DNA of 36,734 nucleotides from an uncultured Aquabacterium sp. (GTDB taxonomy: Bacteria > Pseudomonadota > Gammaproteobacteria > Burkholderiales > Burkholderiaceae_C): assembly GCA_937864045.1 (NCBI GenBank), contig CALMIF010000212.1, forward strand, positions 1 to 36,734. The letters run 5' to 3'. The position numbers and the translations under genes are program-made. Positions 25,073 through 33,280 of this stretch are shown here, in pieces (the stretch's first letter is position 1; the number at the start of each line of letters is the position of its first letter). The notes under the pieces were generated by a model that worked only from the letters and a program-made list of their open reading frames with translations, was not told where the DNA came from and ran no database searches.

Positions 25073-27850
25073 TCAGGGCTTGAAGTCGCCGGCCCACACC
25101 ACCACCCACTTCGCGGGGTCGATGTGGCGGCGCAGGGCGGCATTCACCTGGGCGGGCGTCAGGGCGGCGATGGCGTCGTCCACCTGCTGCTGCCGCGCGA
25201 AGCGCCGGCCCAGGTGCAGGTTGCTGACCAGGGCGCCAGCCACTGCGCCGTCCTGGGCGCGGGCCAGGCGGCGCTGGTTCAGCAGGCCGATGCGGGCGGC
25301 GTCCAGTTCCGCCTGGGTGAAGCCGTCCTTCAGCGCGCGGGCCGTTTCCTCCTGCAGCGCCGCCTCGACCCGGGCCTGGTTCTGCGGCGCGAAGATCGCC
25401 GACACGCGCCACGGCGTGTTGGGCTCGAAGCTGCTCCAGGCGGCGAAGCTGCGCACGTCGTAGCTCAGGCCGTCCTTCTCGCGGATGCGCGCCCACAGCC
25501 GGGCGCTGGCGTCGCCACCCAGCAGGTGGTTGGCCATCAGCAGGGCCGGGTAGTCGGGATCGGTGTCGTTGACCGCCAGCGACTGCTCCAGCAGCAGGTT
25601 GGCATTGGGCTTGTCGGGCGTGGGCAGCACCAGGCGCGCCGGCGGCACCGGCACCAGGGGCTGCGGCACGCGCAGGTACGCAGCCTGGGCCGACACGCCG
25701 TCGGCCGGCGCCTTCCAGTCGCCGAAGGCCTGGTCGAGCGCCGTGCGCACGGCCGCCACGTCCATGTCGCCGACCGCGCTGAACTCGCCCGCCGCCGCGC
25801 TGAGGAAGCGCCGGTGCACGGCCCGCACCGCGTCGATGCCGATGGCGTTGGCGGCGGCCACCAGTTCGTCGAAGCTGGGCGCGTAGCGCAGGTCGCCGCG
25901 CGGATAGGGGTTGCCGTGCCGCTGCAGCGCGTTGCCGGCCACCGCACCGGGCTCGCTGCGCTGGGCGGCCACGCCCGCCAGGGTCTGGCGGCGCCGCTCT
26001 TCCAGCGCATCGGCCGGGAAGGCCGGCTCGCGCAGCAGCCTGCCGACCAGGGCCACCACCGCCGGCAGGTGCTCGCGCACGGTGGTGATGCCCACGCTGA
26101 GCGCCTGGCCGCTGGCATTGAAGCCGACCTCGGCGCGCAGCTTGTCGAAGGTGTCGCTGATCTGCGCACGGGTCATGCCCGCGCCGCCCTTGTCGATCAG
26201 GTCGCCCATCATCGCCACGGCCAGCTTGCGCCCGCGCAGGCTGTCGACATCGCCGAAGCGCAGTACCAGCCGCGCCTGCACCCGGTTGCCGCGCGTGCCC
26301 TTGGGCAGCAGCGCCACCTTCAGGCCGCTGGCCAGGGTGCTGACCTGGGTGCGTGCGTCCAGGTTGGCCGGCGTGGCGTCGAAGGCCTCGGCCTGCGCCA
26401 CCGCCGTGTCACCCCGGTAGCCCTCGACCATCGGCGCCACGGCCACCAGGGCCGGCTCGGGCGCCCGCTTCGGGCTGTCGGTTGGCAGGTAGGTGCCCAG
26501 CGTGCGGTTGTCGGGCACCAGCATCGCCCGCGCCACGCGGTTCACGTCGGCCAGCGTCAGCTGGCGCATGCGGTCGCGGGCCAGGAAGAACAGCCGCCAG
26601 TCGCCGTTGCCGATGGCCTCGCTCAGCGCCACGCCCACCCGCTCAGGGTCGGCGAAACCCTGCGCCCAGTCATTGAGCCACTGCGTGCGCACCCGCTCCA
26701 GCTCCTCGGCGGTGAAGGGCTCGGCGTCCAGGCCGTCGATCGCGGCCAGCAGCGCCTGGCGCGCCTTGTCCACGTCCTGCCCGGGCGCCAGCTGCAGGCC
26801 CAGAAGCAGTGGCCCGGGCTCGGCCACACCCCAGGTGAAGCCGAAGCTGCTGGCCGCCAGCCCCGGCTCGACCAGGCGCTTGTGCAGCCGCCCCGACGGC
26901 GCGTTGCCCAGCATCGCGGCAATGGCCTCGGTGGCGGCGAAGTCGGGGTGCGCGGCCGGCACGCCATGCCAGCCGGCCAGCAGGAAGGGCGCACCGCCAC
27001 GGCGGCGCACGGTGGTCGTGCGCTCGCCCTTCTGCACCGGGTCCACGGTGTAGGTGGGCGGCAGCACACGCGTCGGCCTGGGGATGGGCCCGAAGCTCTG
27101 CGCCACCCAGGCCAGCACCCGGGCCGGGTCGAAGCTGCCGGCCACCACCAGGGTGGCGTTGTCGGGCTGGTAGTGCAGCCGGTAGAACGCCTGCAGCCGG
27201 CCGATGTCGACGTTCTCGACATCGGCGCGCGCCCCGATGGGCGACTTGCCGTAGTTGTGCCACTGGTACATGGTCGCCAGCGTCTGCTCCAGCGTCGCGC
27301 GCACCGGGTTGTTCTCGCCGGCCTCCATCTCATTGCGCACCACCGTCATCTCGCTGTCGAGGTCGCTGCGGGCGATCAGGCTGTTGACCATGGCATCGGC
27401 CTGCCAGGCCAGGTACCAGCGCAGCGTCTCGTCGCTGGCGCTGAAGCTGGCGAAGTAGTTGGTGCGGTCGAAGCCGGTGCTGCCGTTGAAGCGCAGGCCG
27501 CGGCGGCTGAACTCGCCCATCACGTTGCGCTGGGTGGGCGTGCCCTTGAAGATCAGGTGCTCCAGCAGGTGCGCCATGCCGGTCTCGCCGTAGTTCTCGT
27601 GGCGCGAGCCGACGTGGTAGGTCAGGTTCACCGTGGTGCTGGGCTTGGTGGCGTCGGGCACCAGCAGCACCTGCAGCCCGTTGGCCAGCCGGTAGGCGGC
27701 GATGCCCTCGACCTGGGTGACGGCCGCCACGCCTGCCGGCAGGGCGGGGGCTGGCGTCTGGGCCTGTGCGGCCGGCGGCAGTGCGCAGGCGGCGGCAGTC
27801 AGCAGGGCGACCGTCAGGCGGCGCAGCGGGGCAGAACGGGCGATGGGCAT
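25073..27850 (-). CDS. M16 family zinc metalloprotease, two-domain, exported
   Basis: The 925-residue protein has a Sec signal peptide (LTVALLTAAACALPPAAQAQ) and two tandem M16 halves. The N-terminal half carries the inverted zinc motif HLLEH (residues 94-98) and the downstream Glu region VVRNEMEAGENNP. The C-terminal half lacks a second HxxEH, as is usual for the inactive partner domain. Such pitrilysin/insulinase-type enzymes degrade peptides in a closed chamber, here in the periplasm. It lies between the NUDIX gene (37 bases upstream) and the M20 gene (44 bases downstream), probably in one transcript. Function beyond peptide turnover cannot be said. Confidence 0.92.
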   Translation of the reverse strand: MPIARSAPLRRLTVALLTAAACALPPAAQAQTPAPALPAGVAAVTQVEGIAAYRLANGLQVLLVPDATKPSTTVNLTYHVGSRHENYGETGMAHLLEHLIFKGTPTQRNVMGEFSRRGLRFNGSTGFDRTNYFASFSASDETLRWYLAWQADAMVNSLIARSDLDSEMTVVRNEMEAGENNPVRATLEQTLATMYQWHNYGKSPIGARADVENVDIGRLQAFYRLHYQPDNATLVVAGSFDPARVLAWVAQSFGPIPRPTRVLPPTYTVDPVQKGERTTTVRRRGGAPFLLAGWHGVPAAHPDFAATEAIAAMLGNAPSGRLHKRLVEPGLAASSFGFTWGVAEPGPLLLGLQLAPGQDVDKARQALLAAIDGLDAEPFTAEELERVRTQWLNDWAQGFADPERVGVALSEAIGNGDWRLFFLARDRMRQLTLADVNRVARAMLVPDNRTLGTYLPTDSPKRAPEPALVAVAPMVEGYRGDTAVAQAEAFDATPANLDARTQVSTLASGLKVALLPKGTRGNRVQARLVLRFGDVDSLRGRKLAVAMMGDLIDKGGAGMTRAQISDTFDKLRAEVGFNASGQALSVGITTVREHLPAVVALVGRLLREPAFPADALEERRRQTLAGVAAQRSEPGAVAGNALQRHGNPYPRGDLRYAPSFDELVAAANAIGIDAVRAVHRRFLSAAAGEFSAVGDMDVAAVRTALDQAFGDWKAPADGVSAQAAYLRVPQPLVPVPPARLVLPTPDKPNANLLLEQSLAVNDTDPDYPALLMANHLLGGDASARLWARIREKDGLSYDVRSFAAWSSFEPNTPWRVSAIFAPQNQARVEAALQEETARALKDGFTQAELDAARIGLLNQRRLARAQDGAVAGALVSNLHLGRRFARQQQVDDAIAALTPAQVNAALRRHIDPAKWVVVWAGDFKP

Positions 27851-27887
27851 GGCGGTGCGGTGCAGGGGAAGCGGCGACCGCGGCAGT

Positions 27888-28340
27888 CTAGGCTGCGGTC
27901 TGTTGCTGCAGTTGCAGCAGCAGCGCGGGCAGCGACAGCCGCTGCGTCAGCACCTCGGCCATGTGGCGGGCGCAGCGGCGATGCACCCGCTCGAAGCGCG
28001 TCCACTCGAAGCCGTCCATCTCGGGCCGGTCGCGGCCCCAGGTGTCGGTGTAGTGGCTGTCGCAGTGGCAGGCGCCGGCGTCGAAGCGCTCGGTCAGCAC
28101 GGCGAACAGGTGCAGGTCCTTGCGCGGGCGGTAGGCCATGCGGCCCAGGTCGAGCAGCGGCCGGTCGCTGAAGTCCAGGCCGGATTCCTCGCGCGTCTCG
28201 CGCAGCGCCGCCACGCGCGGCGGCTCGTGCGGCTCGATGCCGCCCTTGGGAATGTCCCAGTGCCAGGCGCCGGTGACATGGCACAGCAGCAGCTCCTGCT
28301 GTGCATTCAGCACCAGGATGCCGCAGGACAGGGTCTTCAT
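27888..28340 (-). CDS. NUDIX hydrolase
   Basis: This 150-residue protein has a complete Nudix box: GGIEPHE, seven residues later REtREESGL (the GX5EX7REUXEEXGU pattern). WHWDIPKGG just before it is typical of (di)nucleoside polyphosphate or NADH-type pyrophosphohydrolases. The start codon overlaps the stop of the MFS gene as ATGA, so translation is coupled. Substrate cannot be predicted. The Gln-rich C-terminus (LLLQLQQQTAA) is odd but probably harmless. Confidence 0.88.
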   Translation of the reverse strand: MKTLSCGILVLNAQQELLLCHVTGAWHWDIPKGGIEPHEPPRVAALRETREESGLDFSDRPLLDLGRMAYRPRKDLHLFAVLTERFDAGACHCDSHYTDTWGRDRPEMDGFEWTRFERVHRRCARHMAEVLTQRLSLPALLLQLQQQTAA

Positions 28341-29575
28341 GTGCGGGCCACCGGTGCGGGCAGCGGCGGCGCTGGTGGCGGGTCGCCCTTGAGCCGCCAG
28401 GCCGCGGCGGTCGCCAGCGCCGCCAGCGCCAGACAGCCCCAGATCACCGGCGTGTAGCTGCCCATGCGGTCGAACACCGCGCCGGCCACCCAGGGCCCCA
28501 GCAGGTTGCCGGCCGCCGCCCCGGTGTACAGCGTGCCGATGATGGCCGACACCGCCCGCGCGCCGAACAGGTCCATGCACATCGCCGGCATCAGCGACAC
28601 GATGCCGCCGTAGCTCAGGCCCATCCACAGCGCGAACACCGCCATCGCGCCCCAGCCGCGCGCGCCCCACCACACCAGGAAGCACAGGCCCATCGACGCC
28701 ATCGCCATCACCAGCGTCAGCGGGCGGCCGATGCGGTCGGCCAGCGCGCCGATGGCAAAGCGCCCGGTCAGGCTGCCGATGCCGATCAGGCCGACCAGGC
28801 CGACGGCGCGGGCGTCGTCCACGCCCAGGTCGCGCGCGGCGGCCGACACATGGGCGAAGGGCACGAACATCACCGGCCCGGCCAGCACCGTCATCAGGTA
28901 GAACCAGCGGAACTGCGGCGTGGCCATGGCCTGGCGCAGCGTGTGGCCGGCCACCGCCCGGCCGCCGGCGCCGCTGGCCGACGGCGCCCGCGCCAGCAGC
29001 AGGGTGGCGCCACCGCCCAGCAGCACCACGCCCACGGCCAGCACCTGCATCGCGCCGCGCCACTGCAGCGCGGCGATCAGCGCCGTGGCCCCCAGCGGCA
29101 CCAGCACCGTGCCGGCGCCGATGCCGGCGCTGGCGATGCCCGCGGCCAGGCCGCGGCGGCGGGTGAACCAGGGCTGCACGCAGGCGATCGACGGTGTGTA
29201 GACCAGGGCGATGCCCACGCCGATGCCCACGCCGTAGGCCAGGTAGATCGCCAGCATCGAGGTGGCGACACTGCTGACCGCCAGCCCGGCGGCGATGCAC
29301 AGCATGCCCGCGCCGCAGACGATCCGCGGCCCGAAGCGGTCGGCCGCCAGGCCGGCCGCGGCGCCGCCGGTGAAGTACACCAGGCCGCACAGGCCGAAGA
29401 CCAGGGCCACGTCGGCCCGGCTGGCGCCGAACTGCGCCGACAGCGACTCGAAGAACGCGGCGAACGAGTACGAGACGCCGAAGATCACGCCCAGCGCCAC
29501 GAAGCAGGCCCAGACGACGACCCAGGCCTGGCGGGATTCCTCGGGGGCGTTGGCTGCTGCAGCGGTGGCGGGCAT
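28337..29575 (-). CDS. MFS transporter, oxalate/formate antiporter-like (monocarboxylate type)
   Basis: The 412-residue protein has twelve predicted membrane helices and the MFS loop motif GLAADRFGPR after helix 2, with its counterpart ALADRIGRP between helices 8 and 9. The N-terminal helix pattern (WVVVWACFVALGVIFGVSYS, in part) and PWFTRRRGLAAGIASAG are typical of the OFA/monocarboxylate transporter group. It would move a small carboxylate across the inner membrane. It begins 52 bases after the PEP-CTERM gene ending at 29628 and overlaps the NUDIX gene. Substrate is unknown. Confidence 0.87.
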   Translation of the reverse strand: MPATAAAANAPEESRQAWVVVWACFVALGVIFGVSYSFAAFFESLSAQFGASRADVALVFGLCGLVYFTGGAAAGLAADRFGPRIVCGAGMLCIAAGLAVSSVATSMLAIYLAYGVGIGVGIALVYTPSIACVQPWFTRRRGLAAGIASAGIGAGTVLVPLGATALIAALQWRGAMQVLAVGVVLLGGGATLLLARAPSASGAGGRAVAGHTLRQAMATPQFRWFYLMTVLAGPVMFVPFAHVSAAARDLGVDDARAVGLVGLIGIGSLTGRFAIGALADRIGRPLTLVMAMASMGLCFLVWWGARGWGAMAVFALWMGLSYGGIVSLMPAMCMDLFGARAVSAIIGTLYTGAAAGNLLGPWVAGAVFDRMGSYTPVIWGCLALAALATAAAWRLKGDPPPAPPLPAPVART

Positions 29576-29627
29576 CGCCCCAGTTTAGGGCGGTGCCGTG
29601 CGATGCCGTGTCAGGACCGGGACGGAC

Positions 29628-30362
29628 TCAGGCGCGACGGCGGCGCGCCAGCGGCGCCAGGGCGGCCAGGCCCAGGCCCAGCATCAGCCAGGTCTGCGGC
29701 TCGGGCACGGCCACCACGGTGCGGGTGAAGGCGCAATCGGGGTTCTGACCATTGCTGCAGGTGAACCCGAGGTCGACGCCGTTGGTATACAGGAAGTTGC
29801 CGTCGGCATCCACGCCGTTGAAGCTCAGCGAGAGCCCGCTGCCGTAGAACGCGTAGTGACCGGCCGGCGCACCACCGGCGCGCGGCGTGAAGGTGACGAA
29901 CACGTACTCGAACGAGTCGCCCGGCTGCAGCGACAAGGTGTTCATGCCGATCGCCGACGGCCGATCCGGCGTGCCGTTGTAGTGCCAGTTGTAGGTGTAG
30001 ACACGCGGGGTGCCGTTGCAGTTGTTGGTGAAGGTGTCGCTGCAGGAGAACCAGACGTTCAGGCTGGCATCCGTCAATTGCGCGAACGGCCGCGCCTCGT
30101 ACTGCTGGGTGAGCGGGTTGTAGAACTCGCCTTCCGTGGGCAGGTCCTCCGGCTGGAAGCCCGACAGGTCGCCCGGCGCCAGCAGCAGCGGCGTGGACTC
30201 CATGCCCAGCGTGAAGCGCAGGCGCACGTCGATCACGTCGGTCGGCCCGACCGTGCCGGTGGGTTCGACAAAGCTCAGGCTGCCGAACGGCAGCGCCGCA
30301 AAGGCGGCAGGCGCCAGCAGGACAGCGGCGGCGACGGCGGTGGCGCGAAGGGCAGAGATCAT
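29628..30362 (-). CDS. PEP-CTERM sorting domain-containing secreted protein (second)
   Basis: The 244-residue protein begins with a signal peptide (AAAVLLAPAAFA, cleavage near residue 22) and ends with the sorting tail VAVPEPQTWLMLGLGLAALA followed by the basic cluster ARRRRA. The body is rich in Thr, Asn, Gly and aromatic residues and contains two cysteine pairs (FSCSDTFTNNC and FTCSNGQNPDC) that suggest disulfides. No known enzymatic domain is seen. GGGAG lies upstream of the ATG. It is unrelated by eye in its body to the PEP-CTERM protein at 6170-7084, as is normal for exosortase substrates. It heads the minus-strand run leading to MFS, NUDIX, M16 and M20 genes, although sharing a transcript with them is unproven. 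Confidence 0.92.
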   Translation of the reverse strand: MISALRATAVAAAVLLAPAAFAALPFGSLSFVEPTGTVGPTDVIDVRLRFTLGMESTPLLLAPGDLSGFQPEDLPTEGEFYNPLTQQYEARPFAQLTDASLNVWFSCSDTFTNNCNGTPRVYTYNWHYNGTPDRPSAIGMNTLSLQPGDSFEYVFVTFTPRAGGAPAGHYAFYGSGLSLSFNGVDADGNFLYTNGVDLGFTCSNGQNPDCAFTRTVVAVPEPQTWLMLGLGLAALAPLARRRRA

Positions 30363-30413
30363 CGTGAAAAGCTCCCGGGTGGATGGCCTGCAGCCAGACT
30401 AGCCGAGAGGACC

Positions 30414-30429
30414 TGCCGCAGCAAAGCCA
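30414..30429 (-). promoter_or_regulatory. Weak sigma-54-like element upstream of the second PEP-CTERM gene
   Basis: The minus strand reads TGGCTTTGCTGCGGCA: GG and GC are ten bases apart and the -24 core TGGC is right, but CAC is missing and the -12 box is CGGC rather than TTGC. It lies 52 bases upstream of the start codon. On its own this would be dismissed; it is listed because the other PEP-CTERM gene here has a clear RpoN site at a similar distance. Confidence 0.25.
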
Positions 30430-30501
30430 CCACCCCGCATTCGCGGGTGTCCCGGCCCGGGATCCCCCTAAACTGCCCCACCCGTCCCGGAGCCCTTCCC
30501 C

Positions 30502-30804
30502 ATGATTCTCGAGATCGCCGACATCCGCATCCAGCCCGGCCAGAACGCCGCCTTCGAGGAAGCCATCCAGCGTGCGCTGACCACGGTCGCCGTCCAGGCC
30601 GCCGGCATGCAGGGCTACAGCGTCACACGTGGCGTCGAGAGCCCCGAGCGCTACGTGCTGCAGATCGTCTGGGCGACGCTGGAGGACCACACGGTGGGCT
30701 TCCGCGAGGGCCCGCTGTTCCCGCAGTGGCGCGGCATCATCGGGCCGTTCTTCGCCCAGCTGCCGCAGGTCGAGCACTTCAGCCTGGTCACCAAGTCGGC
30801 CTGA
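30502..30804 (+). CDS. Antibiotic biosynthesis monooxygenase (ABM)-fold small protein
   Basis: A 100-residue protein with the dimeric alpha-beta barrel pattern: ILEIADIRIQPGQNAAFEEA, then GMQGYSVTRGVESPERYVL and IVWATLEDHTVGF (shown in parts). GGAG lies before the ATG. ABM-fold proteins include quinol monooxygenases, heme-degrading enzymes and many of unknown role. It starts a plus-strand run and is 9 bases from the M20 peptidase gene, so the two are probably co-expressed. Catalytic function is not certain from the sequence. Confidence 0.82.
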   Translation: MILEIADIRIQPGQNAAFEEAIQRALTTVAVQAAGMQGYSVTRGVESPERYVLQIVWATLEDHTVGFREGPLFPQWRGIIGPFFAQLPQVEHFSLVTKSA

Positions 30805-30813
30805 GGCCCTGAC

Positions 30814-32238
30814 ATGACAGAAGCCGCCGCCGTCGCCCACGCAGAGTCGCAGTTCGACAGCGGCGCCTTCTTCGCCACGCTGGCGGCCCGTGTGGCCTGC
30901 CGCACCGAGAGCCAGAACCCCGAGCGTGCCGAGGCGCTGGCCGCGTACCTGGACGGCCAGATCGCACCGGCCCTGGCGGCGCTGGGCTTCAGGTCGACCA
31001 TCCACCCCAACCCCGAGGCCGGCGCGCCGCCGTTCCTGATCGGTGAGCGGCTGGAAGACCCGGCCCTGCCGACGGTGCTGTTCTACGGCCACGGCGACGT
31101 GGTGCGCGGCCACGAGGGCCAGTGGGCCGAAGGCCGCGACCCGTGGACGCTGACGCCGGCCGACGGCCCGAACGGTGCACGCTGGTACGGCCGCGGCGCG
31201 GCCGACAACAAGGCCCAGCACAGCATCAACATCGCCGCGCTGGCGGCGGTGCTGGCCGCGCGTGGCGGCCGGCTGGGCTTCAACGCCAAGTGGCTGGTCG
31301 AGATGGGTGAGGAAACCGGCTCGCCGGGCCTGGCTGCGTTCTGCGCGGCGCAGAAGCAGGCGCTGGCCGCCGACGTGCTGATCGCCAGCGACGGTCCGCG
31401 CCTGCGCGCCGACCGGCCGACCGTGTTCCTCGGCTCACGCGGCGTTGCCAACGTCGACCTGGTCTTGAAGGAACGCGACGGCGGCCACCACTCGGGCAAC
31501 TGGGGTGGCCTGCTGCGAAACCCGGGCACGGTGCTGGCCAACGCCATCGCCAGCCTGGTCGACGCCCAGGGCGGCATCCGCGTGCAGGGGCTGCGCCCGC
31601 CGCCGATCCCGGCCTCGGTGCGCGCCGCGCTGGCCGACATCGCCGTGGGCGGCGGCCCGGGCGACCCCGACGTCGACACCGCCTGGGGCGAGCCCGGCCT
31701 GACGCCGGCCGAGCGCGTGTTCGGCTGGAACGCGCTGGAGGTGCTGGCCTTCGGCTGCGGCAACCCGGCGCAGCCGGTCAACGCGATTCCGCCGGCCGCG
31801 CGCGCCACGCTGCAGCTGCGCTTCGTCGTCGGCACCGACCTTGGCAACGGAGGGCAGCGCATCCGCCAGCACATCGTGGCGCATCTGCACGACCACGGCT
31901 TTCACGGCGTCGAGGTCAGCGAACCGGTGGTGATGGCCGCCACCCGCCTGGACCCGGACAACGCCTGGGTGCGGCTGGCGATGCAGAGCCTGCAGGCCAG
32001 CACCGGCGTCAAGCCCGCCCTGCTGCCCAACCTGGGCGGCAGCCTGCCGAATGACGTGTTCGCCGACATCCTGGGCCTGCCCACGGTGTGGGTGCCGCAC
32101 AGCTACCCGGCCTGCAGCCAGCATGCGCCCAACGAGCATGTGCTGCCGGCGGTGCTGCGCCAGGGCCTGGGCATGACCGCTGCCCTGCTGTGGCAGGTGG
32201 GCGAGCAGGCGGCCGTGCTGCCGCGGCGCGCGGGCTGA
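30814..32238 (+). CDS. M20 family metallopeptidase (dipeptidase/deacylase type)
   Basis: The 474-residue protein has the M20 metal site in order: FYGHGDVV, RGAADNKAQHSINIAAL, then the catalytic Glu pair EMGEETGSPGL. A dimerisation lid domain follows, and late conserved NLGGSLPNDVF and HAPNEHVL. No signal peptide is seen, so it is cytoplasmic. The sequence type is closer to M20 dipeptidase/ArgE-like enzymes than to the hippurate-hydrolase type at 23760-25028. It lies between the ABM-fold gene and the substrate-binding protein gene (4 bases downstream), suggesting shared expression. Its substrate may be what the binding protein recognises, but this is only a contextual guess. Confidence 0.87.
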   Translation: MTEAAAVAHAESQFDSGAFFATLAARVACRTESQNPERAEALAAYLDGQIAPALAALGFRSTIHPNPEAGAPPFLIGERLEDPALPTVLFYGHGDVVRGHEGQWAEGRDPWTLTPADGPNGARWYGRGAADNKAQHSINIAALAAVLAARGGRLGFNAKWLVEMGEETGSPGLAAFCAAQKQALAADVLIASDGPRLRADRPTVFLGSRGVANVDLVLKERDGGHHSGNWGGLLRNPGTVLANAIASLVDAQGGIRVQGLRPPPIPASVRAALADIAVGGGPGDPDVDTAWGEPGLTPAERVFGWNALEVLAFGCGNPAQPVNAIPPAARATLQLRFVVGTDLGNGGQRIRQHIVAHLHDHGFHGVEVSEPVVMAATRLDPDNAWVRLAMQSLQASTGVKPALLPNLGGSLPNDVFADILGLPTVWVPHSYPACSQHAPNEHVLPAVLRQGLGMTAALLWQVGEQAAVLPRRAG

Positions 32239-32242
32239 GGCC

Positions 32243-33274
32243 ATGGCGGTCGCTCGCCGCCACCTGCTGCTGCACGGCGCCGCGCTGGGCGCCAGCGCCG
32301 CCGCACCGGCCCTGCTGCGCGCCCAGCCCGCGCCCACCGAGGTGGTGCTGGCCACACCGGGCCCTGGAAGCGCCGTCTCGCTGATCCCCGAACTGGCGGC
32401 CAAGACCGGCGCCGACCGTGCCGAGGGCCTGGCGCTGCGGCTGAAGTTCGTCAACGGCGGCGGCGTGGCGATCCGCGAGCTGAACAACGGCAATGCGCAC
32501 TGCGCCGTGTTCGGCCTGCCGGCGGCGATGCACGAGAACCTGGCCGGCCCGAAGCTGGTGGCGCTGGCGGCACTGGAAGACCGCACGCCGCTGTCGCTGA
32601 TGGTGCGCAGCGACCTGAAGGGCACGGTGCGCAAGGTCGAGGACCTGCGCGGCCGGGTGCTGGGCGTGCACAGCAACACCCTGACCACGCGGACCACCGG
32701 CCAGCAGTTCCTGCTGCTGGTGCTGCGCGCCCATGGCGTGCCCGAGGACACGGTGCGCTTCGTCGCCGCCGGGCAGTCGTGGGACACGCAGTCGGCCGCG
32801 CTGCGCGGGCGCCTGGCCGACGCGGTGGTGTCCGAGGAACCCTTCGGCGTGCGGCTGGAGCAGGCGGGCCTGGCCTTCCCGCTGGTGCGCATCGGCCACC
32901 CGGGTGACAGCAACCGGCTGCCCGGCATCGGCTTCCTGCGCGGGGCGCTGATCACCACCCGCCGGCTGGTCGAGCAGCAGCCCGACCTGGCGCAGCGCCT
33001 GGTGGCGATGGCGCAGCGCACCCTGGCCTGGCGCCAGGAGCGCACGCCCGAGGCGGTGGTCAGCGCACTGGGCCTGGCCGGCGCCGATGCGGCGGCCTTC
33101 GCCGCGATGCTGGGCGCCTATCCGCAGCAGTACAGCCCCGACGGCCGTTTCTCTGCCGCCCAGCTGGCGCAGACCGAGGTCTTCTTCCGCGAGAGCGCCG
33201 GCCACGCGCCCGAGGCGCAGGCCTTCCAGGTGGCGTCGATGGTGGTCGACCGCTGGGCCGGTCGAAAACCCTGA
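32243..33274 (+). CDS. ABC-type substrate-binding protein, NMT1/TauA-like, without a transporter
   Basis: This 343-residue protein has an export signal containing twin arginines (ARRHLLLHGAALGASAAA), compatible with Tat or Sec export. The mature part shows the NMT1/SsuA-type periplasmic binding fold: LKFVNGGGVAIRELNNG, VEDLRGRVLGVHSNT and GRLADAVVSEEPFG. GAGG lies upstream. Such proteins normally feed a permease and ATPase for sulfonates, nitrate or pyrimidine precursors. Here no permease or ATPase follows; the next gene, 6 bases away, is a membrane hybrid kinase. It may therefore serve as the periplasmic ligand sensor for that kinase. Confidence 0.83.
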   Translation: MAVARRHLLLHGAALGASAAAPALLRAQPAPTEVVLATPGPGSAVSLIPELAAKTGADRAEGLALRLKFVNGGGVAIRELNNGNAHCAVFGLPAAMHENLAGPKLVALAALEDRTPLSLMVRSDLKGTVRKVEDLRGRVLGVHSNTLTTRTTGQQFLLLVLRAHGVPEDTVRFVAAGQSWDTQSAALRGRLADAVVSEEPFGVRLEQAGLAFPLVRIGHPGDSNRLPGIGFLRGALITTRRLVEQQPDLAQRLVAMAQRTLAWRQERTPEAVVSALGLAGADAAAFAAMLGAYPQQYSPDGRFSAAQLAQTEVFFRESAGHAPEAQAFQVASMVVDRWAGRKP

Positions 33275-33280
33275 GTCGCC

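Noticed and set aside
25052-28171. Open frame of over 1000 codons on the plus strand opposite the M16 protease
   Set aside because: Same effect: the M16 protein has a signal peptide and HLLEH on the minus strand, whereas the plus-strand translation is repetitive and unrecognisable.
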